64,000 bases of DNA, taken from contig NZ_CP018620.1 of assembly GCF_001908275.1 (NCBI RefSeq), positions 3,658,001 to 3,722,000 of the forward strand. The letters are read 5' to 3'. Below are positions 17,975-26,175 of this stretch, in pieces. Position numbers and translations under genes: made by a program. The notes beneath the pieces were generated by a model. The model had not been told where the DNA came from. It did no database searches and worked only from the letters and a program-made list of their open reading frames with translations. Source of the DNA: Paenibacillus xylanexedens (GTDB lineage Bacteria > Bacillota > Bacilli > Paenibacillales > Paenibacillaceae). Position 1 is the stretch's first letter; each line of letters opens with the position of its first letter.

Positions 17975-19126
17975 ATGGCAACACATGCATATTATGTTCC
18001 GCCCGTGAACTTGATGGGTAGAGGCTGTTTACAGGAAGCAGGTCAGATGATCGAACAGATGGGTATCCGCAAGGCGCTGGTTGTAAGTGATCGTCAATTG
18101 ATTACTTCAGGCGTTGCTGAACAGGTACTGTCTATACTAAGAAAATCAGGGTTAGACTATGTAGTATATGATGAGGTTCAGCCTAATCCAACATGTCAGA
18201 ATGTACATGATGGACTTCAAGTATTCCAGGATCATGGCTGTGACGCCATTATATCGATAGGCGGAGGTTCACCGCAGGATGCTGCCAAAGGCATTGGTAT
18301 TGTGGCTACGAACGGTGGGCATATCCGCGAATATGAAGGATTTCATCAATCAAAACATAAGTCCGTGCCACTTGTGGCGGTTAACACAACGGCTGGCACA
18401 TCGAGTGAGGTGACAATTAACTACGTGATTACAGATGAGGAACGTAAAGTGAAGATGGTGATGGTGGACCGCAACAGTCTGGTCTCCCTGTCGGTTAATG
18501 ATCCTGAGCTGATGCTCAGCAAACCTGCAAGTCTCACAGCAGCAACAGGAATGGATGCGTTGACACATGCCGTAGAAGCGATGGTTACACCGGGGGGATT
18601 TACAGTGACAAGTGCGACAGCTGCAGCGGCTGTTGAACTGATCTTTGAATATTTGCCTAGAGCCGTGAGAGACGGCAGTGATCTGGAAGCGCGGGAACAT
18701 ATGACGTATGCGTGTTTCCTTGGCGGGATTGCTTTTAATAATGCAGGCTTAGGTTATGTCCATGCGATGGCGCATCAACTGGGTGGCGTATATGATCTGC
18801 CGCATGGTGTCTGTAACGCAATGTTACTCCCCTATGTGGAAGAGTTGAACGCGAAGCATGTACCCGGCAAATTCCGTCATATTGCTAAGGCAATTGGTAT
18901 GGATGTGAAAGGTAGAAGTGATGAGGAGTGTTCCGATTACGTTATTGAGGCCATACGTCAGCTATCGAAGGAAGTCGGGATCCCTGACAAGCTGTCTGAA
19001 CTGGGTGTAAAAGATCCCGATGTGGAACTGCTTGCCGATAACGCGATGAAAGATGCCTGTGCACCAGGCAACCCCTATCAACCATCCAAGGATGAAGTGA
19101 TGGAGCTGTTCCGCAAAATTATATAA
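17975..19126 (+). CDS. Iron-containing alcohol dehydrogenase
   Basis: A 383-residue group III alcohol dehydrogenase (FucO/YiaY/AdhB type) that interconverts alcohols and aldehydes with NAD(P). The dinucleotide-binding segment GGGSPQDAAKG lies at residues 97-107 and NTTAGTSSEVT near 138. The Fe ligands fall where the family has them: D194 and H198 in TGMDALTHAVEA, H263 in YVHAMAHQLGG and H277 in LPHGVCNAMLLP. Length and start (AGGAGG, ATG) are normal. It has no obvious operon partner. Natural substrates may be propanediol, butanol, ethanol or similar; sequence alone does not choose. Confidence 0.93.
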   Translation: MATHAYYVPPVNLMGRGCLQEAGQMIEQMGIRKALVVSDRQLITSGVAEQVLSILRKSGLDYVVYDEVQPNPTCQNVHDGLQVFQDHGCDAIISIGGGSPQDAAKGIGIVATNGGHIREYEGFHQSKHKSVPLVAVNTTAGTSSEVTINYVITDEERKVKMVMVDRNSLVSLSVNDPELMLSKPASLTAATGMDALTHAVEAMVTPGGFTVTSATAAAAVELIFEYLPRAVRDGSDLEAREHMTYACFLGGIAFNNAGLGYVHAMAHQLGGVYDLPHGVCNAMLLPYVEELNAKHVPGKFRHIAKAIGMDVKGRSDEECSDYVIEAIRQLSKEVGIPDKLSELGVKDPDVELLADNAMKDACAPGNPYQPSKDEVMELFRKII

Positions 19127-19139
19127 GTGAGAACGTATC

Positions 19140-19166
19140 GAGTCGGAGGGGATCCGGCTCTTTTTT
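19140..19166 (+). terminator. Intrinsic terminator after the iron alcohol dehydrogenase gene
   Basis: GAGTCGGA pairs with TCCGGCTC around a GGGGA loop, followed by six T. It separates the core gene from the recombinase module. Confidence 0.88.
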
Positions 19167-19284
19167 GTTTTTCAAATCTCGGATATTGTATATATGCCTT
19201 TGGGCATCTTCACAAATGGAGTTCAATGCGTAATAATGTAGGTCGGGCCATTGGCAACATATGACATCGACATCAGGAGGCATC

Positions 19285-20223
19285 ATGAGACTTAGTACAA
19301 GTAACCTAAACACCTATATTAAGCAATATGAGACTTATTTAAGCGTGGAGCGTAATCTATCCCTTAAATCCATTAAAGCCTATCTGTCTGATCTCAACAG
19401 ACTTGTAGAATGGCTTGATACTAAACATATTCATGATGTAACCAGAGAAAATTTACGAATGTATCTGGAACAACTAAACAGTGAACACACACTTAAAGAC
19501 TCGACCATTAAAAGAAAGTACATATGCTTCAAAGCATTTTTTAATTATTTGGTTCAAAGCGGTGATATAATCGAGTCCCCAATTATTGGTTTCGGAAAAA
19601 AATTCAAAACGGCAAGACGTATTCCAAAGACACTTTCTGTCAATGAGGTTGAAAAGTTATTAAATGCACCACAAGAGCACATGAAACAATTACACACGAG
19701 TTTTAGAAGAAGAATCAACCTTCGCAACGATGCTATCATTGAACTGCTCTATGTTATTGGAATTCGTATTGGAGAACTAGTGAATATTGATATGGAGCAC
19801 ATCGATCTCGAAGAAAAAACCGTGTTGATTTTTGGAAAAGGTCGTAAGGAGCGATTGCTCTACATTTCAAGCAGCGAAGTCATCCATAAAATTAAAACAT
19901 GGTTGCATGCCCGCGAACATTTCGACCCCCAATCTGATGCTCTGTTCCTCAACAAATATGGTGATCGACTCTCCATTTACTCCATTGAGGATATTTACTC
20001 TAAATACAGGGACTTATCTAAAGTTAGCAAAAAATCAACACCGCATTATCTCAGGCACAGCTTTGCTACACATCTTCTGAACAATGGTGCAGATTTACGA
20101 TCAGTCCAAGAAATTCTCGGACATACCAATGTCAGCACGACCCAAATATACACAGAAGTGTCTGTTGAACGGAAGAAGGATGTGCTTTCACGGTTTAATC
20201 CGAGGAATAATCTAAAAGTGTAG
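19285..20223 (+). CDS. XerC/D-like tyrosine recombinase
   Basis: A 312-residue site-specific recombinase. The N-terminal SAM-like core-binding domain covers about residues 1-100 and the catalytic domain 115-305. All catalytic residues are present: R161 (GIRIGEL), K185 (FGKGRKER), H254 and R257 (PHYLRHSF), H280 (LGHTNVS) and the nucleophile Y289 (QIYTE). It cuts and rejoins DNA through a covalent phosphotyrosine. The size fits XerC/D and simple invertases rather than phage integrases with an arm-binding domain. Start: ATG at 19285 after AGGAGG; the ATG at 19261 has no such site. The gene ends 8 bases before the dif-like site, so read-through into the following gene is expected. It is the likely driver of inversion between 20231-20259 and 22919-22947. 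Confidence 0.92.
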   Translation: MRLSTSNLNTYIKQYETYLSVERNLSLKSIKAYLSDLNRLVEWLDTKHIHDVTRENLRMYLEQLNSEHTLKDSTIKRKYICFKAFFNYLVQSGDIIESPIIGFGKKFKTARRIPKTLSVNEVEKLLNAPQEHMKQLHTSFRRRINLRNDAIIELLYVIGIRIGELVNIDMEHIDLEEKTVLIFGKGRKERLLYISSSEVIHKIKTWLHAREHFDPQSDALFLNKYGDRLSIYSIEDIYSKYRDLSKVSKKSTPHYLRHSFATHLLNNGADLRSVQEILGHTNVSTTQIYTEVSVERKKDVLSRFNPRNNLKV

Positions 20224-20230
20224 AGAAAAA

Positions 20231-20259
20231 CCTCCAAATAACTATAAATTATTTGGAGG
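20231..20259 (+). repeat. Left dif-like recombination site (inverted repeat copy 1)
   Basis: Arms CCTCCAAATAA (20231-20241) and TTATTTGGAGG (20249-20259) are perfect inverted partners around a 7-base spacer CTATAAA, the 11 + 6-8 + 11 plan of Xer core sites. Bases 20237-20262 recur as an exact 26-base inverted copy at 22916-22941. The inner arm contains the GGAGG that serves as ribosome binding site for the gene starting at 20267. Confidence 0.75.
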
Positions 20260-20266
20260 TCTTGTA

Positions 20267-21487
20267 ATGAAATTGCCGTTATATCATGATACAAATATAG
20301 AACCACTTTTACATAAAATTAATAGTGAAACATGTTTCTTATCCAATTGGAATAAAGAAAACAATAGTCTAAACTTTCCCCCTGAAATCATTAAAAATGC
20401 TGTGAACAGCAGTCTTGATCAAAGTCAAAATAATTACTTTTTTTTAGATGAGTTACAGGAAGCAAAGAAATGGTTTATCCACGAGGCTTTAGACAATACC
20501 AATGTTAATTCAAATAATTTCGACTTCTCAATATCTTCAAATGGAACTTCGAGTGCATATTTATTAATTAATCTATTTCATATGAAAAAGAAAATGAAGG
20601 CATTGTTAATTACACCAATATATTTTACTTATATAAAAGTTTTGCAAGATTTAAAAGTTGATACATATTATATTGAGGTTTTGGAGGAAGGAAAAGTAAC
20701 CATAAATTTGCATAAATTAGAAGACATCATTATTGAATATGGAATTAATTTACTAATAATGAATGATCCTTTATTGGGAAGCGGTATTAAAATTACAAAA
20801 GAAATGTATATTGATATTGTTAACATTTGCAAAAAGCATGATGTTACATTGTTCATTGATTTTATGTATGGCGGTATGGAGTGGAATTTGAGAAATTTAA
20901 ATGTTATAGATGAATTTTTACTTAGTTTATTCGATATATATCCAGAAATTATTATCATTGAATCCATATCTAAGAGACTGTTCTTAAATGGAATCAAGAA
21001 TTGTTTAGTTTATGGTAGTAAAGAAAATATAAGCCTATTTGAAAGAGTTTCCGTTCATTCCCTTGGTTCTTTAGTCTACTCACAGGTCACGCTATTTAAA
21101 CAACTTTATGATAGCAACAATAGATCCACAGTATTAAATACAATTAAAAGTAATATTTTATTTGCAATGAATAATTTTGAGTTGATTAAAACATTATTAA
21201 TGGACACGGAATATGTTATTAGTGATTGTGAAAGTGGATACTTCTGTTTAATAGGGGTACCTTATAGCGAAATAGGTAATAAAAACAACATGGATATTGC
21301 TAGCAAGTTAATAGAGAATATTAACATACTAACAATACCCCATGATAGATATCTCTTTGAAAGTCAAACCCATTATTATTTCAGAGTCAATCTTTCGATT
21401 GAACAGTCTATACTAATACCTGCTTTAAGAAAAATTGTAGAGTTCTATAGTAGATCTAAAACTCCTTATGCACCAATATCTATTTGA
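20267..21487 (+). CDS. PLP-dependent aminotransferase-fold protein (class I/II)
   Basis: A 406-residue protein with the fold-type I layout of class I/II aminotransferases. SSNGTSSAY (about 90-98) fits the phosphate-binding turn. MNDPLLGSG (N166) matches the Asn that contacts the PLP ring. FIDFMYGGM (D198, Y201) gives the Asp that pairs with the pyridine nitrogen. ESISKRLFL (K236) gives the Schiff-base Lys, and YFRVNLS (R373) gives the carboxylate-binding Arg. So it is probably an active PLP enzyme, but the substrate is unknown. The coding sequence is far richer in A+T than flanking genes. Its ribosome binding site GGAGGT lies inside the left recombination site. The 3' end overlaps the convergent pentapeptide gene by 22 bases, so each gene is antisense to the other's end. 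Confidence 0.75.
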   Translation: MKLPLYHDTNIEPLLHKINSETCFLSNWNKENNSLNFPPEIIKNAVNSSLDQSQNNYFFLDELQEAKKWFIHEALDNTNVNSNNFDFSISSNGTSSAYLLINLFHMKKKMKALLITPIYFTYIKVLQDLKVDTYYIEVLEEGKVTINLHKLEDIIIEYGINLLIMNDPLLGSGIKITKEMYIDIVNICKKHDVTLFIDFMYGGMEWNLRNLNVIDEFLLSLFDIYPEIIIIESISKRLFLNGIKNCLVYGSKENISLFERVSVHSLGSLVYSQVTLFKQLYDSNNRSTVLNTIKSNILFAMNNFELIKTLLMDTEYVISDCESGYFCLIGVPYSEIGNKNNMDIASKLIENINILTIPHDRYLFESQTHYYFRVNLSIEQSILIPALRKIVEFYSRSKTPYAPISI

Positions 21488-22869
21488 TTAACTATTTCTT
21501 TGAAAGCTTCAGTCACAATAATATTATCAAATGATGGATTTGTCAGACCTGATTTTTCAGAGGTGTCTAAAATTAAGTTGAATTGCTCTAAAGATTTGGG
21601 TATGTTTTCAGGGTCTATACGAATATTGTCAAGCAACACTCCTAAAATTTTTAATTTTTTTCGTTTTAAGGAAAAATCAAAGAAAGTTTTGGAGTAGTCA
21701 TTTAACATTTTTGGCATCATTAACGCTACTACACCAACAACTGCAAAAGTTAAAATCCATGAGCCTTTTTCTTTTTGTATTAATTTATAATTTTTATCTA
21801 ATCCCAATTTCAAATGAAGGTCATCCAATAGGTCACTGGTTAATTTTAGAGCTTCCTGATAATCATCTGTTTTGCATCTGAACGTTACAAAAAGAGTTTC
21901 TCCTGCAGCACTCTCAATGAAACTGTCATCATAATGAAAAGTATTCATTATCATTTCGATTTTTTTATGCATGGAAATATACACAAGCTGCTCTTCAAAC
22001 GGGAATGCTGTCCAATCAAAATCATCTAAAATATTTAATACCTTGGAGACAAGCTTATAGGGTAATTGATTATTTAAGATATAGAATGTAAACATGTCAA
22101 ATAAATTGGTCATTTCTAATTTGCGAGTTGTATTATTTATTTTTGATAATTCACTTAATGCATTATTGATTTGATCAGGGACTCCTTCAAAATTTCTAAA
22201 CAAGAATATATTTGCATTTATAAATTCAGAAAATCTTTGTTGCGTTAATAATGAAACGATATATTCTGAGAAGTTATCAACATTTATTTTCACGGTGTTT
22301 CCTCTGTAAAGCACATCGAGTCTCGAAATATCTGTCTTATAAAATAAATAACCGAAAATATAACTTTTTCCTAAACTCACATTTTCTAAAACACATGATT
22401 TAAAAATAAAATTTTCAGCATGCATTGTGGCCAAATCGGTATTATAGATTTCGCATCCATTAAACTCCAATTTTTCAGTTGTAGAACGTTCAAAATCACA
22501 ATTTCTCATAGTGCAATTTATAAACTTACAATTTTTCATGTTTACTAAAAATTTTTCATCTTCAAAAGTGCAGTTTTCAAAAGTACATTCTTGTATCGAC
22601 GTGTTTGCATAATTATTTAGAGTGAAATTACATTCATTAAAGTAACAATTTTTAATTTCAGAGGCTGCAATATCAACCTCAGTGAATAAACATTTTTCAA
22701 ATATCGCTGAAATAAAATCTGCACGATCAAAATTATTCTCATAAAAAGATACATTTACAAATCTTGATCCTCTAAAATCACTTCTGAAAAATGAGATTTT
22801 AGGCAGTTCATTAATAAAATCTAACTTTTCAAACAATGTATATGTTAGATCTTCCTTTTCACGTGACAA
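21466..22869 (-). CDS. Pentapeptide-repeat protein with C-terminal membrane-like segment
   Basis: A 467-residue protein. About residues 28-190 show pentapeptide-type repeats with Phe/Leu/Cys at five-residue spacing (SFFRSDFRGSRF, CTFENCTFEDEKF, CKFINCTMRNCDF), which fold as a right-handed square beta-helix. The rest is unassigned, with one hydrophobic segment (WILTFAVVGVVALMM, about 375-390) and a charged C-terminus. Pentapeptide proteins serve as gyrase mimics, adaptors or effectors; I do not assign one. The start is doubtful: the frame opens at a TTG with no well-placed ribosome binding site. The inverted repeat upstream offers GGAGGTCTCT-ATG at 22913, but that ATG is in another frame and stops after 22 codons. 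A one-base deletion near 22875 would explain this. Very AT-rich; probably acquired. Confidence 0.65.
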   Translation of the reverse strand: MSREKEDLTYTLFEKLDFINELPKISFFRSDFRGSRFVNVSFYENNFDRADFISAIFEKCLFTEVDIAASEIKNCYFNECNFTLNNYANTSIQECTFENCTFEDEKFLVNMKNCKFINCTMRNCDFERSTTEKLEFNGCEIYNTDLATMHAENFIFKSCVLENVSLGKSYIFGYLFYKTDISRLDVLYRGNTVKINVDNFSEYIVSLLTQQRFSEFINANIFLFRNFEGVPDQINNALSELSKINNTTRKLEMTNLFDMFTFYILNNQLPYKLVSKVLNILDDFDWTAFPFEEQLVYISMHKKIEMIMNTFHYDDSFIESAAGETLFVTFRCKTDDYQEALKLTSDLLDDLHLKLGLDKNYKLIQKEKGSWILTFAVVGVVALMMPKMLNDYSKTFFDFSLKRKKLKILGVLLDNIRIDPENIPKSLEQFNLILDTSEKSGLTNPSFDNIIVTEAFKEIVNQIDIGA

Positions 22870-22918
22870 ACTTCCGTTATCAGTAAACCTGTATACTTAA
22901 TAATACCACTCATAGAGA

Positions 22919-22947
22919 CCTCCAAATAATTTATAGTTATTAGTATG
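22919..22947 (-). repeat. Right dif-like recombination site (inverted repeat copy 2)
   Basis: Inner arm CCTCCAAATAA (22919-22929), spacer TTTATAG (22930-22936, the complement of the left spacer) and a degenerate outer arm TTATTAGTATG (8 of 11 bases as in the left site). Bases 22916-22941 are the exact reverse complement of 20237-20262. Read on the minus strand it supplies GGAGGTCTCT followed by ATG. Confidence 0.7.
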
Positions 22948-23536
22948 TAACTCCTTGATAGACTGCATGCTTAAGCAAATTCAAACACTACTTTCATATT
23001 ACATCTATAGCTATTCGACACATTTCTATATATTCCTCTAAAAATTTACAAATTGATTGCCATTTTCTGATTCATAAGCCCTGCATTTTTGATTTTATAG
23101 GTTTATGGGTCTAGAGTGTCACACTTTTACCATGAATTTTCCAAAAGGAGTTTGATTCCCTTTTATCGAATACAATATGAATAACAGCGGCACAAAAAAG
23201 GGTAATCTCATCCGTAAATTGTTGTCGATGTTTTCCAGTAAGATTCCCCAGTCCGTTTCGTGTTTAATGTTAAATAGGAGTAGTCTATTTCATTGTTCAC
23301 GAGCTACACCTTAAGTTCTGCATCTAACATTCACCTCTGTAAGACAGTCAAGCAATTCTACACCAGCATCATCTCTATCTCAGGCTTTACAATCCAAGAA
23401 GTTCAACTGCAATAAGATTCATCCGGTTACACATCTGTACAGCAAGCTCCTAATCAAGACAACAGTGTCCACACAACAGAATATTGATTATGGGCTCTGA
23501 AATGAATCAGAACGAATGCACGTGGAGGAGGCTGTA
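22948..23536. other. Gene-free AT-rich stretch between the inversion module and glgC
   Basis: About 590 bases with no supportable gene on either strand. Two overlapping minus-strand frames of about 55 codons (roughly 23110-23290) lack a start codon with a ribosome binding site and have no recognisable motif; they may be decayed coding sequence. The last 150 bases must contain the glgC promoter, but I could not pick a convincing -35/-10 pair. Confidence 0.5.
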
Positions 23537-24709
23537 ATGATGGCGAAAAAAGAAGTTGTAGCGATGCTACTTGCCGGAGGGCAAGGTAAGAGGTTAAAAG
23601 GATTGACCAAATCACTGGCTAAGCCGGCTGTATATTTTGGCGGCACGTACCGAATCATTGATTTTCCGCTGAGTAACTGCTCTAATTCTGGTATTGATAC
23701 AGTGGGTGTATTGACTCAATATGAACCACTTGTCTTACATTCCTATATTGGCATTGGCAGTGACTGGGATCTGGATCGGAAAAACGGCGGGGTATATGTA
23801 CTTCCTCCACATGAACGTGAAGACGGAAGCAGCTGGTACCGGGGTACAGCAGATGCCATCTTCCGTAACCTGAACTTTATTGAACAATTCGATCCTGAGC
23901 ATGTGCTCATTCTGTCAGGGGATCATATCTATAAGATGGACTACGAAAAAATGCTCCAGTATCACAAAGAAAAAGATGCGGATTGCACCATATCGGTCAT
24001 TGATGTCTCATTGGAAGAAGCCAGCCGATTCGGGGTGCTGAACACCAACGATGACTATAGCATTTATGAATTTGAAGAAAAACCTCCTGAGCCCAAGAGC
24101 ACACTCGCTTCCATGGGTATCTATCTCTTCAAGTGGGATGTACTGAAACGTTTCCTGATCCAGGATGAACAACAGGCATCCACCTCCTATGATTTTGGTA
24201 AAGATATTATTCCTTTATTGCTTGAAAATGAAAAATCCTTATATGCGTATCCATTCGAAGGGTATTGGAAAGACGTTGGTACCATTCGCAGTCTGTGGGA
24301 ATCCAATATGGACCTGTTGGACGAAGATACACCATTTAATCTGAATGATCCGGACTGGCGTATTTTCACACGTAATCCGAACCAACCTGCACAATATATC
24401 TCACCTTCGGGCAAGGTGCGGAATTGTATTATTAGTGAAGGTACTGTAGTGCATGGTGAGGTCAATCATTCTGTTCTGTTCTATGGAATTGAAGTTGGCG
24501 AGAACAGTGCTGTTATCGATTCGGTCATCATGCCAAGAGTGAAAATCGGGCAAAATGTGCGCATTTACCGAGCTATTATCGCAGAAGGATTGGTTATTCC
24601 TGATGGAACACAGATTTCGCCTGCACCGGGAGATGAGAGTGATATATTGCTCGTGGATCAGGAAGAACTGGAACGTCAGCTTCGCCAAGGAATAACCAGC
24701 AAGGCCTAA
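23537..24709 (+). CDS. glgC: Glucose-1-phosphate adenylyltransferase, catalytic subunit
   Basis: A 390-residue ADP-glucose pyrophosphorylase that makes ADP-glucose from glucose-1-phosphate and ATP, the committed step of glycogen synthesis. The nucleotidyltransferase loop [20 protein letters not shown] (residues 12-31) has the Gly-rich turn and conserved Lys; [14 protein letters not shown] and [12 protein letters not shown] complete the active site. A left-handed beta-helix domain with hexapeptide repeats ([18 protein letters not shown]) forms the C-terminus. Start: ATG at 23537 directly after GGAGGAGG; an in-frame ATG at 23516 precedes that site. glgD follows after 26 bases, giving the two-subunit GlgC/GlgD enzyme typical of Bacillales. 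Confidence 0.95.
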   Translation: MMAKKEVVAMLLAGGQGKRLKGLTKSLAKPAVYFGGTYRIIDFPLSNCSNSGIDTVGVLTQYEPLVLHSYIGIGSDWDLDRKNGGVYVLPPHEREDGSSWYRGTADAIFRNLNFIEQFDPEHVLILSGDHIYKMDYEKMLQYHKEKDADCTISVIDVSLEEASRFGVLNTNDDYSIYEFEEKPPEPKSTLASMGIYLFKWDVLKRFLIQDEQQASTSYDFGKDIIPLLLENEKSLYAYPFEGYWKDVGTIRSLWESNMDLLDEDTPFNLNDPDWRIFTRNPNQPAQYISPSGKVRNCIISEGTVVHGEVNHSVLFYGIEVGENSAVIDSVIMPRVKIGQNVRIYRAIIAEGLVIPDGTQISPAPGDESDILLVDQEELERQLRQGITSKA

Positions 24710-24735
24710 TTGAAGTCAAAAGGACGGTGCATGCG

Positions 24736-25839
24736 ATGAAACAATTGATCGGAGTTATTAACCTTGACCATGAACTTGAAGAATTGAAGGAATTGACGTA
24801 TTTTCGCTGCGGAGCCGCGGTGCCTTATGCCGGGCGTTACCGTCTGATCGATTTTGTTCTATCCAATATGATGAATGCAGGCATTGAGAGTATTGGTGTA
24901 TTTGTACGGCGAAAATATCGCTCGCTGATGGACCATCTTGGTGACGGTAAACCTTGGGATTTGGATCGCAAGCATGGGGGTATGTTTATTTTGCCACCAG
25001 ACTGGAACGATCCAACAGATACATCACAAGGGGACTTGCAGCATTTCCATAACAATTTAGACTTTTTCCACAGAGGAGCAGGACAATATGTTGTGCATGC
25101 GGGCAGTCGCCATGTGACCAAAGCAGACCTCCAGGATGTCTACAGGTATCACATCAGTAAAGGAGCGGACGTTACACTGGTCTGCAAAAAAGTAGATCAG
25201 CTGCTGCCTGAGCATGATGCCTGTGTCAAAGTTGACCATGACGGGGACGGTAACGTGGTGGACATTCACCAAAGCGCTAATCACCCGAATATATATACAG
25301 AAATTTTCATCATGGAAAAAGAATTGTTCCTGCGCCAGGTGCAACGCTGCATTGATCATGGCGAGAGCCATTTCTTCCGGGATGTGATTCAAAAAAATCC
25401 GGATGGATTGAATATCGCTGCGTATGCATATGATGGCTATCACGCAGTCATCAATTCCATTGACAGTTATTATCGCAACAGTATGGATCTGCTGAACACA
25501 GGGCAATATGAACAACTGTTCAAGGAAGATCCGATCCAGACGAAAATTAAATACGAAGCGCCTGCCAAATACCTGGATACCGCCGATGTTAAACATTCAC
25601 TTCTCGCGAATGGCTGCATCGTAGGTGGAGAGGTGGAGGACAGCATTCTGTTCCGTGGTGTACAGGTGGCCAAGGGTGCTAAAATAAAAGGTTCTATCAT
25701 CATGCAGAAATGTTACATTGGTGAGGGGACTGTACTTGAGAATGTTATTCTCGATAAAGACGTGAGGCTGACCGGAGGACAGACGCTGATCGGTGACCCG
25801 TCGAATCCATACATTTTAGCAAAAAGTACTATTATCTAA
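24736..25839 (+). CDS. glgD: Glucose-1-phosphate adenylyltransferase regulatory subunit GlgD
   Basis: A 367-residue paralogue of GlgC with the N-terminus MKQLIGVINLDHE typical of GlgD. The Gly-rich GGGQGKRL loop of the catalytic subunit is missing (it reads INLDHELEEL), so it should not catalyse by itself. In Bacillus and Geobacillus, GlgD associates with GlgC and raises its activity. The IDFVLSNMMNAGIESIGVF and DLDRKHGGMFILPP segments mirror GlgC and show the shared ancestry. The beta-helix C-terminus is intact. Start: ATG at 24736 after AAAGGA; an in-frame GTG three codons earlier is less well placed. Probably co-transcribed with glgC. Confidence 0.93.
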   Translation: MKQLIGVINLDHELEELKELTYFRCGAAVPYAGRYRLIDFVLSNMMNAGIESIGVFVRRKYRSLMDHLGDGKPWDLDRKHGGMFILPPDWNDPTDTSQGDLQHFHNNLDFFHRGAGQYVVHAGSRHVTKADLQDVYRYHISKGADVTLVCKKVDQLLPEHDACVKVDHDGDGNVVDIHQSANHPNIYTEIFIMEKELFLRQVQRCIDHGESHFFRDVIQKNPDGLNIAAYAYDGYHAVINSIDSYYRNSMDLLNTGQYEQLFKEDPIQTKIKYEAPAKYLDTADVKHSLLANGCIVGGEVEDSILFRGVQVAKGAKIKGSIIMQKCYIGEGTVLENVILDKDVRLTGGQTLIGDPSNPYILAKSTII

Positions 25840-25883
25840 TGCCCACACGTAACCGATATCTTCTATAAATATATATAAAATAA

Positions 25884-26156
25884 AAATCCTGTAGGATGGA
25901 TTTAAGGTTCATACTCTTTCCACGCATGAATTGCATCTTCGAAAGTTCTCACCAGCATGCAAACGTAGTGGAGGGGACGAAATCGATTCTGAAGAAGCGT
26001 AGCGGTCGTCTTTATCACTGTATTTTCACATCTAAATAATAAATTCAAGAAAATACAGGGGTAACAGCGATCATAAGAACGATTCGTAACTGTAACGGCC
26101 ACTTTGCAGAGTGCTGAGCAACTGAGTGTATGAACCGCCACCATCCTGCAGGATTT
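25884..26156 (+). ncRNA. Structured leader RNA of glgP (copy 1 of a three-copy element)
   Basis: The 270-base glgP leader folds into one long domain. Outer pairings are AAATCCTGTAGGATGG with CCATCCTGCAGGATTT, GGTTCATAC with GTATGAACC, GCAAA/GTGG with CCAC/TTTGC (25959-25971 and 26099-26107), and ACGAA-TCG-TTCT with AGAACGATTCGT (26076-26087). Inside is a core shared with two other places in the window: TGAAGAAGCG (25990-25999), CTTTATCAC (26010-26018), a helix CTGTATTTTC/GAAAATACAG, and GGGGTAACAGCGATC (26058-26072). Helix sequences differ from the other copies while pairing is kept, as expected for a functional RNA. The element ends 20 bases before the glgP start, immediately ahead of its ribosome binding site GGGAGG. 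A cis-regulatory role is inferred. Confidence 0.65.
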
Positions 26157-26175
26157 CCCCGGGAGGAACCTACTT

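Larger units (their letters stand above)
19285..22947. mobile_element. Putative DNA-inversion module: recombinase plus two alternative genes
   Basis: The module consists of a complete tyrosine recombinase (19285-20223), a dif-like site (20231-20259), an aminotransferase-fold gene on the plus strand, a pentapeptide-repeat gene on the minus strand, and a second site in opposite orientation (22919-22947). The segment between the sites is strikingly AT-rich compared with the flanking glg and adh genes, which suggests acquisition from elsewhere. Because the two sites are inverted, recombination between them would flip the 2.7-kb segment and place one or the other gene directly behind the recombinase. 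This is inference from site architecture; inversion itself has not been shown. Confidence 0.6.

Noticed and set aside
23110..23290. Overlapping minus-strand frames of about 55 codons before glgC, one with a membrane-like stretch
   Set aside because: Neither has a start codon with a ribosome binding site, and I could not connect either to a family. They may be decayed coding DNA but cannot be called genes.
19140..23536. Accessory block as an integrative element with att direct repeats
   Set aside because: I looked for direct repeats flanking the recombinase block and found none. The only exact repeat pair is inverted and lies inside the block, which fits inversion rather than excision.
25057..25596. 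179-codon minus-strand frame inside glgD
   Set aside because: Shadow of a conserved gene; no start signal and no motif.
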